Assembly: GCF_007859755.1 (NCBI RefSeq)
Contig: NZ_SJPF01000001.1
Coordinates: 784,734-848,733, forward strand
Length of the DNA stretch: 64,000 nucleotides
DNA from: Blastopirellula retiformator
GTDB taxonomy: Bacteria > Planctomycetota > Planctomycetia > Pirellulales > Pirellulaceae
Direction: 5' to 3'
Shown: piece by piece, positions 7,329 to 16,700 of the stretch
Layout: the number at the start of each line of letters is the position of its first letter
Numbering within the stretch: position 1 is the first letter of the stretch
Position numbers and translations under genes: made by a program
Notes under the pieces: generated by a model
Database searches by the model: none
Told to the model about the DNA's origin: nothing
The model's input: only the letters and a program-made list of their open reading frames with translations

Positions 7329-8172
7329 CGAGGCGCTGCGATGGATCGACCATGGTCACCCGAAACTCAGCGTTCGCAGGCAGTGTCAACTGCTGGGCGT
7401 TCAACGCTCGCAGTTGTACTACGAACCGGTTCCCGAGACGGCGGAAAACCTCGACTTGATGCAAAGGATCGACAAGCAGTACCTCCAGACGCCTTTCTGG
7501 GGCAGCCGCAACATGACCACCTTTTTGCATCAGCAAGGCTTCGCCGTCAATCGGAAGCGAACCCAGCGTTTGATGCGAATTATGGGGCTCAAAGGGCTCG
7601 CGCCGGGACCTTCCACAAGTCGACCAGCGCCGCATCATCCAATTTATCCGTACCTGCTGAGAGACGTGGTGATCAACCGCCCGAATCAGGTTTGGTCGAG
7701 CGACGTCACGTACATTCCGATGCGGCATGGATATCTGTATCTGGTCGCGGTGATGGATTGGTTCAGCCGTTACGTTTTGTCGTGGCGATTGTCGAACAGC
7801 ATGGACGTCGAGTTCTGCGTAGCCGCCTTGGACGAGGCGTTGGATCAAGGAACGCCGGAGATTTTCAACACGGATCAAGGAGCTCAATTCACCAGTCGCC
7901 AGTATACGGATCGATTGAAGTCCAGCGCGATCGAGATCAGCATGGACGGTCGCGGCCGGGCGTTGGACAACGTTTTCATCGAAAGGTTATGGAGAAGCGT
8001 GAAATACGAAGACATCTACCTCAAGCATTACGAGTCAGGCGCCGATTGTCAGAAAGGACTGACTCGGTATTTCAAATTCTATAGCCACGAACGTCCTCAT
8101 CAGTCGCTGGGCAATCGAACCCCATGGGCGGTCCACACCAGCCAGCGACGGGGAGCCAAGGTACCCACCTAA
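7312..8172 (+). CDS. IS3-family transposase OrfB (DDE integrase)
   Basis: A 286-residue protein starting at TTG 7312 and overlapping orfA by 17 bases. It has an HTH_21 segment (PFWGSRNMTTFLHQQGFAVNRKRTQRLMR) and the rve integrase core: D in VWSSDVTYIPM, D in IFNTDQGAQFTS and E in VFIERLWRSVKYE, then FYSHERPHQSLGNRTP. All catalytic residues are intact. Translation could start independently by coupling to orfA or follow slippage in the A9 run. Confidence 0.9.
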   Translation: MPRTRDEALRWIDHGHPKLSVRRQCQLLGVQRSQLYYEPVPETAENLDLMQRIDKQYLQTPFWGSRNMTTFLHQQGFAVNRKRTQRLMRIMGLKGLAPGPSTSRPAPHHPIYPYLLRDVVINRPNQVWSSDVTYIPMRHGYLYLVAVMDWFSRYVLSWRLSNSMDVEFCVAALDEALDQGTPEIFNTDQGAQFTSRQYTDRLKSSAIEISMDGRGRALDNVFIERLWRSVKYEDIYLKHYESGADCQKGLTRYFKFYSHERPHQSLGNRTPWAVHTSQRRGAKVPT

Positions 8173-8212
8173 GCAACTCGCTCCCGTGGTCCGAAAACTG
8201 GGGTCCACTTCA

Positions 8213-9041
8213 CAGCGCCAACGTTGTCGTTCGGTTGAAAGAGCAATGGGGCGCAGAATATGACGAGTGGAGCAAGCGTGAGTTATCGGACAAGCACTAC
8301 GTTTACGTCTGGGCCGACGGCATTCACGCCAAGGTGCGGTTGGAAGACGACGCCAACAAAAAACAGTGCCTGCTGGTGCTAATGGGAGCGACCGCCGATG
8401 GCCAAAAAGAATTGATCGCGGTGCTTGATGGTTATCGCGAGAGCGAACAGAGCTGGTACGAGCTGTTGGTCGACTTAAACCAACGCGGTCTGGCGATGGC
8501 TCCAAAGATCGCGGTCGGCGACGGCGCGCTCGGCTTTTGGGCGGCGCTGCGGAAAGTCTTTCCCGAAACGCAAGAGCAACGCTGCTGGGTTCACAAGACG
8601 GCGAACGTCTTGAACAAAATGCCAAAGAGCGTGCAGCCGAAAGCGAAAGCCGACTTACACGAAATCTGGCAGGCGGAAACGAAGCAAACTGCGGAGAAGT
8701 CGTTCGACGAGTTCCTGGAAAAATACAAGGCGAAGTATCCCGCGGCTTGCGAGTGCCTGCAGAAAGATCGCGACGTGCTGCTGACGTTCTACGACTTCCC
8801 GGCCGAGCATTGGGGCCACCTGCGAACCACCAACCCGATCGAATCGACGTTCGCCACCATCCGCCTACGTCATCGCCGCACCAAAGGCAACGGAACCCGG
8901 CGAGCCAGCCTAACCATGATGTTCAAACTGGCCCAATCCGCTTCGAGGAAATGGAGAAAATTGAACTGCTGCGAAAAGCTCGCGCTTGTCTTGGAAGGAC
9001 GTTCCTTCCAAGACGGAATCCTGCAGGATAAGGCCGCCTAG
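8213..9041 (+). pseudogene. IS256-family (Mutator) transposase, 5'-truncated
   Basis: In frame from codon 8214 to the TAG at 9039-9041, about 275 residues, beginning abruptly at the edge of the second IS. The Mutator-type catalytic residues are present: D in YVWADGIHAKVR, D in AVGDGALGFW and E in TTNPIESTFATI. The N-terminal third is missing, so it should be inactive. The following bases (about 9050-9080, with TTGACAATAGCTC) look like the right terminal repeat of the element. Confidence 0.85.
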
Positions 9042-9305
9042 TTCAGGAATTCAGAACACGATATTTGACAATAGCTCTCGGAAAGATCGAATACGATGCC
9101 GATCTGGAGCGATTGATGGGGGGGGCACGTCGGACCTTCCGAAACACTTTACAGAGTCACTCGTTTTCGCCTCAAGTTGATATTCACCGCACGAAGATGG
9201 CAGAACGAAGCGATGCACGCCGAGTCGCGAAGTCGGTGTTTTTTCAATGGAGAATCGCTCGTCGCGGCCGGGTGATTATAGACATTCGCCGACAATTGGA
9301 GACGC
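9042..9305. other. Intergenic stretch between IS256 remnant and orphan gene
   Basis: The first part is probably the IS256 end; TTGACA at 9064 could act as an outward -35 box for the next gene, with a weak CGAATA 17 bases later. The rest shows no gene or repeat I can recognise. Confidence 0.3.
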
Positions 9306-9779
9306 ATGGCAACGCTATATTTCGTCTGCGGAGGACCAGGGCCAGGGAAAGACATTGTTGATGAGGTCTTCGGACGGAACTTCGAGTCGGTCGGCACGGC
9401 GAAGGGACTTTTCTCTCGCTGCAACGCCGGCGATGGCGCAATCGGATTTATTGACGTCGACGACTACTGGATCTTTTCCGGTGACGCTGACGAGGTGTTT
9501 CGGTACCACGATTCTCTTGCGACAATGCTCTCGAAAGCCGGCGAGGCTTTGGCACTGTTCGGTCAGACAACGGCTGGTTACTACGAGGTCATCAGATACA
9601 AGGAAGGAGTCGAGATTGAGCGGACTCTTGATCGGTATACTGACGCAGGTGACCGTGCGCGATTCAAGCGAAAGAACCTGAAGATGGACGATCTTTGGGA
9701 AGCAGCAGACCGACTTCTGCCGGAGCCGACTGAAGCCGTTTTCGATAGGCCGGTTCATTGGATCAAAGTGGGCGATTAG
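9306..9779 (+). CDS. Hypothetical protein, orphan gene in the mobile-element region
   Basis: A 157-residue acidic protein starting ATG at 9306 (MATLYFVCGGPGPGKD). The early GGPGPGKD resembles a P-loop superficially but lacks the GKS/GKT ending, so I do not call it an ATPase. Other visible segments are DVDDYWIFSGDADEVFRYHDSL and VIRYKEGVEIERTLDRYT. There is no signal peptide or membrane segment. It lies between IS256 and ISAs1 remnants, so it may be cargo of the island. Function unknown. Confidence 0.55.
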   Translation: MATLYFVCGGPGPGKDIVDEVFGRNFESVGTAKGLFSRCNAGDGAIGFIDVDDYWIFSGDADEVFRYHDSLATMLSKAGEALALFGQTTAGYYEVIRYKEGVEIERTLDRYTDAGDRARFKRKNLKMDDLWEAADRLLPEPTEAVFDRPVHWIKVGD

Positions 9780-9894
9780 AGGCAGAACTAATGGATGGAC
9801 GCGAGCCGGGATAGGCCGGTTGGCTCGCCAACGCATTGAGGATCGCTGTGGTAGTTTCGGATGATAGCCCACGGCACGGCGATCGCACCATAAA

Positions 9895-10476
9895 TCACGT
9901 CGCCAGCAACACTTCCAGCAGATAGGCGTCGTTCCGCCCCGCTTTTAGCCGCTTGTTCTTCACACCCACCTTGGCCGTTTTGTTGTTCTTCAAGAGGCTC
10001 AAACTCGTTCTTCGCAGCAGGCTGAAGTTGATGTCGGCGTTTCCTTTGCGGATGCGGCTTTGGTCCTCGCCGAACGTTACGTCGAGTTGCCAGTGGAGCG
10101 AATTCTCGATACCCCAGTGACCGCGGACCGCTTCGGCGAAGCGTTTGCCCGTGAGGTATTTGCTAACGATATAGTAGCGGACGTCGCTTGTCTCTTTGCC
10201 GTTTTGCTTGACGATGTTAATCGTCATGCCGATCGCCTTCAGGCTCTTCCACTTGCTCGCGTACGGAAAATCATCCGCATCGATCGGGCAGAGATAATAG
10301 TAGCGCGACTCTTCGCGGCCATGCCCTTTCTCGTGCGTTTCGTGACGATGAACTTTCAGCTTCTTGAAGTCGACTTCCATCGCGGCGACGAAGTGATCGC
10401 GAATCGACTGGTGCAGGTATCGCTGATTTCCTTTGATCGCCAGGCAATAATCGCCGCCTGCGGCGACTGCGGACAA
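9895..10476 (-). pseudogene. ISAs1-family transposase, C-terminal fragment
   Basis: About 193 residues with features of the ISAs1 DDE transposase C-terminal half: GGDYCLAIKGNQRYLHQSI near the start, YYIVSKYLTGKRFAEAVRGHWGIENSLHWQLDVTFGED, and NFSLLRRTSLSLLKN. The expected N-terminal half (about 180-200 residues) has no counterpart upstream of 10476, so this is a remnant. It marks the right side of the mobile-element region. Confidence 0.8.
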
Positions 10477-10560
10477 TCTGCGTGCTTGCCGAAGTAAGGT
10501 GGCCTTTCCGGGGGACGCATGCTAAAACGCTGACTTTCCCACGGCTTGCACGAGATCCTG

Positions 10561-10848
10561 ATGTTCACGGCCATCCTCTACTATCTACTGCTTGTCGCCA
10601 TCACCAGCATCGTCGCCTTTGCGATGTATTGGCTCGACAAACGACTTGCTCAGAGCGACGGCCGGCGGATTTCGGAGAAGAACCTGATCTTGATCGCCAT
10701 CCTGGGCGGCTGGCCGGGGGCTTGGGCGGCGCAGCAGTTTTTTCGGCACAAGACGCAGAAGACGAGCTTTCAAATCAATTTTTGGTTGGCCGTTGCGGTT
10801 CATGTTGGGATGTTGGGATTTTTCGCCTATTTGTGGTGGTGGCGGTGA
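10561..10848 (+). CDS. DUF1294 family membrane protein
   Basis: About 95 residues: an N-terminal membrane segment (ILYYLLLVAITSIVAFAMYWLDK), then the family core RISEKNLILIAILGGWPGAWAAQQFFRHKTQKTSF, then a second segment (INFWLAVAVHVGMLGFFAYLW). This matches DUF1294, small inner-membrane proteins of unknown role. The start is uncertain: ATG at 10561 is chosen, TTG at 10546 is in frame. It precedes the glutamine-synthetase-like gene by 34 bases and may be co-transcribed. Confidence 0.8.
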   Translation: MFTAILYYLLLVAITSIVAFAMYWLDKRLAQSDGRRISEKNLILIAILGGWPGAWAAQQFFRHKTQKTSFQINFWLAVAVHVGMLGFFAYLWWWR

Positions 10849-10882
10849 TTGCAAATCTCGAAACTGATAGAGAGTGGCGGCG

Positions 10883-12217
10883 ATGAAAGGTGATTCCCTA
10901 CCGACCCTGGATGACGACGTTCGTTTCGTCCGCGTAGTCTGGACCGACAACGCCAACATCATTCGCGGCAAGGCGATCCACCGCAACGGTTTGGCCAAGT
11001 ATGTCACGCATGGCGTCGGCATTACCGCCGCCTCGCAGGCGATGCCGGCGATGTACGACGCGGTGATTCCGGAAACTGGGCTCGGGCCGATTGGTGAGAT
11101 TCGGCTGGTTCCCGATTTCGCGACGCTTACGACGTTGCCGTACGCGCCAGGGCATGCACGGGCGATGGGGGATTTGCTGCTGGATGGAGAGCCATGGCCG
11201 CTTTGCCCACGCAGCTTCTTAAAGCGAATTGCGGCGGACGCGGCGCAGGCAGGCTTTGAAGTCAAAGCAGGCTTCGAGAACGAGTTCTTCTTGCTGCAGC
11301 CGACAGCAGACGGCGGCTTCGCCCCAGCGGACGAGACTTTGTTTGCGGCGACGCTGGCGATGGATCTGGCCCGGCCGGTGATCGACGATATTGTCGACTC
11401 GTTGTTGGCGCAGAAGGTGCCGATCGAGTTGTACTACCCAGAGTCAGGGCCCGGCCAGCACGAGCTCTCGGCTGTCTGCACAACGCTGACTCAGGCAGCC
11501 GATTGGCAGGTTGTCTTTCGTGAGACGGTCCATGGCTGCGCGGCCAGGCATGGACTGAAGGCAAGCTTCCTGCCCAAGGTCTTCGCTGAAAAGGCGGGCT
11601 GCGGATGTCACCTGCATCTCAGCTTGTGGCGCGATGGCGAGAACGTCTTTCCTGATCCGGGCGGACCTGGCGGGTTGTCGGACATCGCCTGTTCGTTTGT
11701 CGCCGGCGTGCTGGAGCATTTGCCGGCGCTGGCGGCGGTGGTTGCGCCAAGCCCGAATTCGTATCGCCGACTCCAGCCTCACTTCTGGAGCGGCGCGTAT
11801 CGCTGCTGGGGATTGGATAATCGTGAAGCCGCCATACGGGCGCCAAGCAGCCCCAGCGGCGATGGCTCGGCTCATTTTGAACTGAAGACGGTCGATGCGA
11901 CCGCCAACCCGTATTTGGCGGCAGGTTGCGTTGTGGCGGCGGGGCTCGATGGAATCCAGCGAAAGTTGAAGTTGCCGCCGCCGGTGCAAGTCGACCCGGG
12001 CTCGCTCTCGGACGTGGAGCGAGCCAGTCGCAACATCGAGACGTTGCCAGCAAACCTAAGCGAAGCGATCGAGCGGCTCGCGAGCGACAAGGTATTGGTC
12101 GACGCCCTAGGGCCAGATCTGGCGAAGGCGTTCTTGGCGGTACGACAGGCCGAATGGGATGCGATGAAGGGCTATCAGCTAGAAGACGAAGTTCGTCTGC
12201 TGCTGGAGCGATACTAA
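10883..12217 (+). CDS. Glutamine synthetase family protein (glutamate-amine ligase)
   Basis: A 444-residue ATP-dependent ligase. Metal- and substrate-binding motifs of the glutamine synthetase fold are visible: FENEFFLL (Glu ligands), ESGPGQHELS, CGCHLHLSLW (His ligand), NSYRRLQPHFWSGAY, NREAAIRAPS (Arg) and HFELKTVDATANPYLA. The N-terminal beta-grasp begins VRVVWTDNANIIRGKAI. The length and this N-terminus fit the GlnA-like group that often acts on amines other than ammonia (for example gamma-glutamyl-polyamine ligases). The ATG at 10883 is chosen over a GTG at 10874. It converges on the DUF1501 gene. Confidence 0.85.
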   Translation: MKGDSLPTLDDDVRFVRVVWTDNANIIRGKAIHRNGLAKYVTHGVGITAASQAMPAMYDAVIPETGLGPIGEIRLVPDFATLTTLPYAPGHARAMGDLLLDGEPWPLCPRSFLKRIAADAAQAGFEVKAGFENEFFLLQPTADGGFAPADETLFAATLAMDLARPVIDDIVDSLLAQKVPIELYYPESGPGQHELSAVCTTLTQAADWQVVFRETVHGCAARHGLKASFLPKVFAEKAGCGCHLHLSLWRDGENVFPDPGGPGGLSDIACSFVAGVLEHLPALAAVVAPSPNSYRRLQPHFWSGAYRCWGLDNREAAIRAPSSPSGDGSAHFELKTVDATANPYLAAGCVVAAGLDGIQRKLKLPPPVQVDPGSLSDVERASRNIETLPANLSEAIERLASDKVLVDALGPDLAKAFLAVRQAEWDAMKGYQLEDEVRLLLERY

Positions 12218-12301
12218 CGGCGATTCCGTCTTGCGTCGTGGCAGAGATTGCCACCGACGCATTCCATTGTGAAGTCGTCTTGCGATCTATGATCGCAGCG
12301 C

Positions 12302-13723
12302 TTAAGCCAGGATGTCGCGATGGAAATGGCCTTCGTTCAGGTCGACCCGTTCGGGGCGGCCTTTGTGCATGTAGATCGTCTTGGTGTGATCCATGCCGAG
12401 CAGGCCCATCACCGTGGCGTGGATGTCATGGACGTGCAGCTTGTCCTCGACCGCGTAGAGGCCCAGGTCGTCGGTCGCGCCGATCGTCTGGCCCGCTTTG
12501 ACGCCGCCGCCTGCCATCCACATGGTGAAGCCGGTCGGGTTGTGATCGCGGCCGGTACCTTTTTCGCTCATCGGGGTGCGGCCGAATTCGCCACCCCAGA
12601 TGACTAGCGTATCTTCCAGCATGCCGCGTTGCCGCAAGTCGGCGATCAGACCGGCGATCGGTTTGTCGACGCCGCGGCAAAGTCGCGAGTGGTTCGACTC
12701 GATGTTGCTATGGCTGTCCCACTTGCTGCCGGCGCCCGAGTAGAGTTGCACAAAGCGAACGCCCCGTTCGACTAGGCGGCGGGCCAGCAGGCATTGGCGA
12801 CCGTAAATTTCGGTCTCCTTTTGATCGAGACCATACATCTTCTTGATCTCTTCGGTCTCGCCGTCAACGTCGACGGCGTCGGGTGCGTCGGCCTGCATTC
12901 GGGCGGCCAGTTCGTAGCTTTGGATCCGGGCTTCCAGTTCGCTGTTCGACTCGCGGCCGGCATAATGGCGGCGGTTCAGTTGATTGATGTAGTCGAGCTT
13001 CCCTTGTTGCTCGGTCATCGTGACGCCGGCCGGGTTGTTCAGGTTACGAACCGGTTCCGATCCGGTTTCAAACAGCACGCCTTGGTGTCCTGAAGGCATA
13101 AAGCCGGAGCCCCAGGCCCGGGCGCCGTTGACGACCATTGCCGAGCTGTCCTTCATCACGACAAACGTCGGCAAGCTCTCGGTCGGCGTTCCCAGACCAT
13201 ACGAAACCCACGAACCAAGCGAAGGACGGCCGCCAAAGACGGCGCCGGTGTTCATCTGGCAGACGCCGCCGGCATGGTTGATGCCGTCGGAGACGCACGA
13301 GCGGATCACGCACAGTTCGTCGGCGATCGCGTGGTGATGCGGCAGCCAGTCGGAAATCCAAAGTCCGCTTTCGCCACATTGTTTCCATTTCCGTTTGCAC
13401 TCCAGGATCGGCGAATTCGCCTCTCCCATGGCGGTCACCGGGCGAGGGAAGCTCTCGGGCAAGGTTTGTCCCGCCAGCTTGTTGACCGCCGGCTTGTAGT
13501 CGAACAGGTCCAGGTGACTGGGACCCCCTTCCATAAAGAGCCAGATGACGTTCTTCGCCCGACCGAACTGGTTGGGGATCTTCTGCGCGACCGGATTGTC
13601 GGTCGTGGCGGCGGCCAGCGGTTGACCGCTGAGCGCGGCGTACGCCATGGCGCCGAAACCGCCGCCGGCTTGCAACAGGAAATCGCGTCGTGAGTAGTGA
13701 TAGTCGAAGTTATTGCAACTCAT
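12302..13723 (-). CDS. DUF1501 secreted protein with Tat-type signal
   Basis: A 473-residue protein beginning with YSRRDFLLQAGGGFGAMAYAAL, a twin-arginine-like signal. Typical DUF1501 segments follow: GRAKNVIWLFMEGGPSHLDLFDYKP, FGRTPMSEKGTGRDHNPTGFT, MWMAGGGVKAGQTIGATDDLG and VHDIHATVMGLLGMDH. Known: DUF1501 proteins are sulfatase/alkaline-phosphatase-fold-like and in planctomycetes are nearly always encoded next to DUF1549/DUF1553 proteins, as here. It is the last gene of the minus-strand unit headed by the ECF sigma gene. Enzymatic activity is not established. Confidence 0.9.
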   Translation of the reverse strand: MSCNNFDYHYSRRDFLLQAGGGFGAMAYAALSGQPLAAATTDNPVAQKIPNQFGRAKNVIWLFMEGGPSHLDLFDYKPAVNKLAGQTLPESFPRPVTAMGEANSPILECKRKWKQCGESGLWISDWLPHHHAIADELCVIRSCVSDGINHAGGVCQMNTGAVFGGRPSLGSWVSYGLGTPTESLPTFVVMKDSSAMVVNGARAWGSGFMPSGHQGVLFETGSEPVRNLNNPAGVTMTEQQGKLDYINQLNRRHYAGRESNSELEARIQSYELAARMQADAPDAVDVDGETEEIKKMYGLDQKETEIYGRQCLLARRLVERGVRFVQLYSGAGSKWDSHSNIESNHSRLCRGVDKPIAGLIADLRQRGMLEDTLVIWGGEFGRTPMSEKGTGRDHNPTGFTMWMAGGGVKAGQTIGATDDLGLYAVEDKLHVHDIHATVMGLLGMDHTKTIYMHKGRPERVDLNEGHFHRDILA

Positions 13724-13799
13724 GGAAATGCTTCCTTTGGTTGGATGGTGATCCGACCGATATCTTGTCGACGACGGATACGCGATCCGTCCACGTCGT

Positions 13800-16700
13800 T
13801 TAGTGGAGGTACAGGAATTCGTTCGAGTTGAAGAGGGCCTGGCAGAAGTCGGTCACCGCGCTGAGCATCTTGTTGTCGGCGTCAGAGCTGTTCTCCTTGG
13901 CCGCCGTTCGCAGCCAGGCGGTATGCGGCGCCGGATGTTCGCCATCGGTCCCGTTAAAGGTCCAGTCCAACAGACGTTCGCTGTCGGCTGATTGGTCGCC
14001 GATCAGCAATCGCTGTTGGGGCAGGGCGCCTTGGCTGATCGTCAGGCGGGCCAGTTGCCCGTCCCACAAATGACCGGCCGCGTCGCGACCGCCGGCGATG
14101 ATCTTCAGCGCCGGGTTTCGGATCTTATTGACGACCGACGTTTCGACGGTCGAGGTTTCCAGCTTCGCGTTCGGATCGGAAAGATCCTTCATATAGAAGG
14201 TCACCGTGCCGGCGGTCGGATTCTCTTTCGACGTAGTCGCCGAGATCGCGGCCGCCAGGTAAACCGGTTTGCCAAGCGGAAACGTCAATCCCGAAGCGAC
14301 CACTTCATACGCAGGTTCATCCTGGAAGGTGCGTCCCACCAACTGCACGATGAAGTTCTGCGGATGGTAGGCCGACTTTTTGCTGGTCACGCCAATGTTC
14401 CAGCCATTCGACTTTGTTCCGCTGTTCCAGCGAGACAGCAGCGTGTTGACGCTGGCGTCCTCGTAGATCCGATCGAGGTTGACGACCGCTTCGACGGTAA
14501 ATTGATCACCGAAGTCGTCGGCCTGTTGAACATGCAGGCGTTCAAAGCGGCTGCCGGGCTGAATCCAGAGCGACTTTTCGCCAAGCTGCAAGTCTTTCGC
14601 CGAGCCGAAGTGCTGCGTGATCGGACGCAAGCCGGTTTCGTTCGGAAACTTGTCTTGAGGCTTGGGCGGGGTGGGCGACGATCGTTCGATGCGGGCAACC
14701 TGCTGACCAACAAAAGCGAGCGCCCCTTTCACCTCTTCGTCCGTGGCGGCCCGGCCGTAGGCGAGTTGGTACGCCTGGCGAACGTCATCCGCGGCGAGTT
14801 CCGACTTGCCGGCCAGCAGACGCTTGGCGAACGCCCGCGAGCGGTCCAGGCTCCATTTGCCATTGACCAACAACAACGATTGCAGCGGCGTGGTCGTCGA
14901 GATCCGTTCCGAGGCTGATTCAAAGCCGAGCGGCGCGTCAAAGCCGCGGAGCATCTCGTCGGGGCGGTTACGCATTTTCTTGACGAAGATGCTGCGATAA
15001 GGGGACGTGCCGGAAACGGAGCTGCCACCGTCACGCTGCTGCAGTTCTCCGGAGATCGCCAGCTGGGCGTCGCGGACTTCCTCGGCGTCAAGCCGTTGCG
15101 GCGGATAACGCCACAGCAGGCGGTTGGTTGGATCGAGGTTCGACTCTTTGACCGTCGGTTCGCGACGCGCCGTTTGGCGGTAGGTGGCGCTGTTCATGAT
15201 CAATTCATGCAGCGGTTTGATTTGCCAGCCTTCCTCCAGAAAGCGGCTGGTCAGCCAGTCGAGCAGTTCGGGATGGCTGGGGGGGTCGCCCAGGGTGCCA
15301 AAGTCATTCGGCGTTGGCACGATCCCTTTGCCCAGGTGACGTTGCCAAACGCGGTTGACGATTACCCGGGTCGAGAGTGGATTCTCTTCGCGAACCATCC
15401 AGTCGGCCAATGCGGTCCGGCGACCGGTGGTCGAAGAGGTCGGCGTGATCTTCGGCGTTTCGTCTCCCAGCAGGGCCAGGAACGACGGCTCCACTTCCTC
15501 GGTGGTCGTGCGGGTCAGTAGGTAAGTGGGCGCCGGCTCGGTACCGATGTCGGACGCCACAAAGGCGTTGGGAAGGGGCTGCGGTTTGAGCGAGTCGAAC
15601 TTCTTCAGCTCTTCCTGCAGCGCCTGGTATCGCTCTAGCTTTTCTGGTTTGCTCTTGAGCGACTTTTCGTGATCGAAACGCATCGCCGCACGATGGGCCT
15701 GACGGAAGACCAGGTACGACAGCTGTTTCTCATAGGTCGTCTTTTCCTCTTCCGGCTTGTTGTAGATCTCTTGGATGTCGTCGGGGAACTGACCAACAAT
15801 GTATTTCTGGTTACTGGCCATGGCGCCTTTGGTTAGCTCGGCCATTTCGTCCCGGATCGCTTTCGTCGCCTCTTCCCATTTCTGTTGCTGCTGGTTGAAG
15901 GCGTCGATTTCTTCTTTGGTGGCCAGTTGACGGTCCAGCGGCCAAGCGACCGAAGAGAGAAACGCCTGCAGACCGAAGTAGTCTCTCTGCAGAATCGGAT
16001 CAAATTTGTGATCGTGGCATTGGGCGCAGCCGATGCCGATGCCAAGGAACGCTTCGCCGGTAACGCGGGTCATCTCGTTAACGATGATGTCCCAGTGCAT
16101 CCGGGCGTTCCGCTGATTCCATTCGTAGATCCCCAGTCGCAGGTACGACGTGCCGATGAAGACGTTGGGATCGTCCGGGTTAATCTCGTCGCCGGCCAGT
16201 TGTTCTCGCACAAACTGGTTGTACGGCTTGTCGTCGTTGAACGATTGGATGACGTAGTCGCGATAGGCGCCGGCGCTGGGGCGGAAGGCGTCCTCGTTGT
16301 AGCCGTCGCTTTCGGCGAAGCGGACGACGTCGAGCCAGTGCTGAGCCCAGCGTTCGCCATAACGGGGACTGTCGAGCAGCTCGCGAATCAGACGTTGCCA
16401 CGCGTCGGGGCGATCGTCATTGACGAATGCGGCGACTTGCTCTGGCGTCGGCGGCAGCCCATGCAGGTCAAAATAAGCGCGACGGACCAGTTCGTGACGG
16501 TCCGCTTCCGGCGCCGGTTTCAGGCCGGTCTCTTGCAGTTTGCGAGCGACGAAGTGATCGATCTCGTTGCGGGCCCACCCTTCGCCAGCGGCAGGAACGG
16601 CCGGATCCTCGACCGGTTGGATCGCCCACCAGTTGCGGTCTTCATCGGTGAACGCTTTTTCCGAGGTGCGGATCAGGTTGGAGTCCGCTTCTGGCCACGG

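Larger units (their letters stand above)
6948..8212 (+). mobile_element. Second IS3-family insertion sequence with perfect ends
   Basis: Left end TGAAGTGGACCCC... (from 6948) and right end ...GGGGTCCACTTCA (to 8212) are perfect inverted repeats over at least 28 bases. It contains orfA (7038-7328) and orfB (7312-8172). It interrupts the tyrosine-recombinase remnant on its left and abuts a truncated IS256 transposase on its right, with no visible target-site duplication, so one flank was probably lost by deletion. Confidence 0.9.

Noticed and set aside
9306-9330. P-loop ATPase call for the orphan gene
   Set aside because: GGPGPGKD lacks the Ser/Thr after Lys and no Walker B motif follows.
10480-10545. 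Right attachment site of the ssrA island
   Set aside because: No copy of the ssrA 3' end was found here or elsewhere to the right in the part inspected, so no attR is claimed.
13956-13966. GGTCCAGTCC in the DUF1549/DUF1553 gene
   Set aside because: A single occurrence inside coding sequence (reading WTF on the minus strand) without an A-run; chance match to the array motif.
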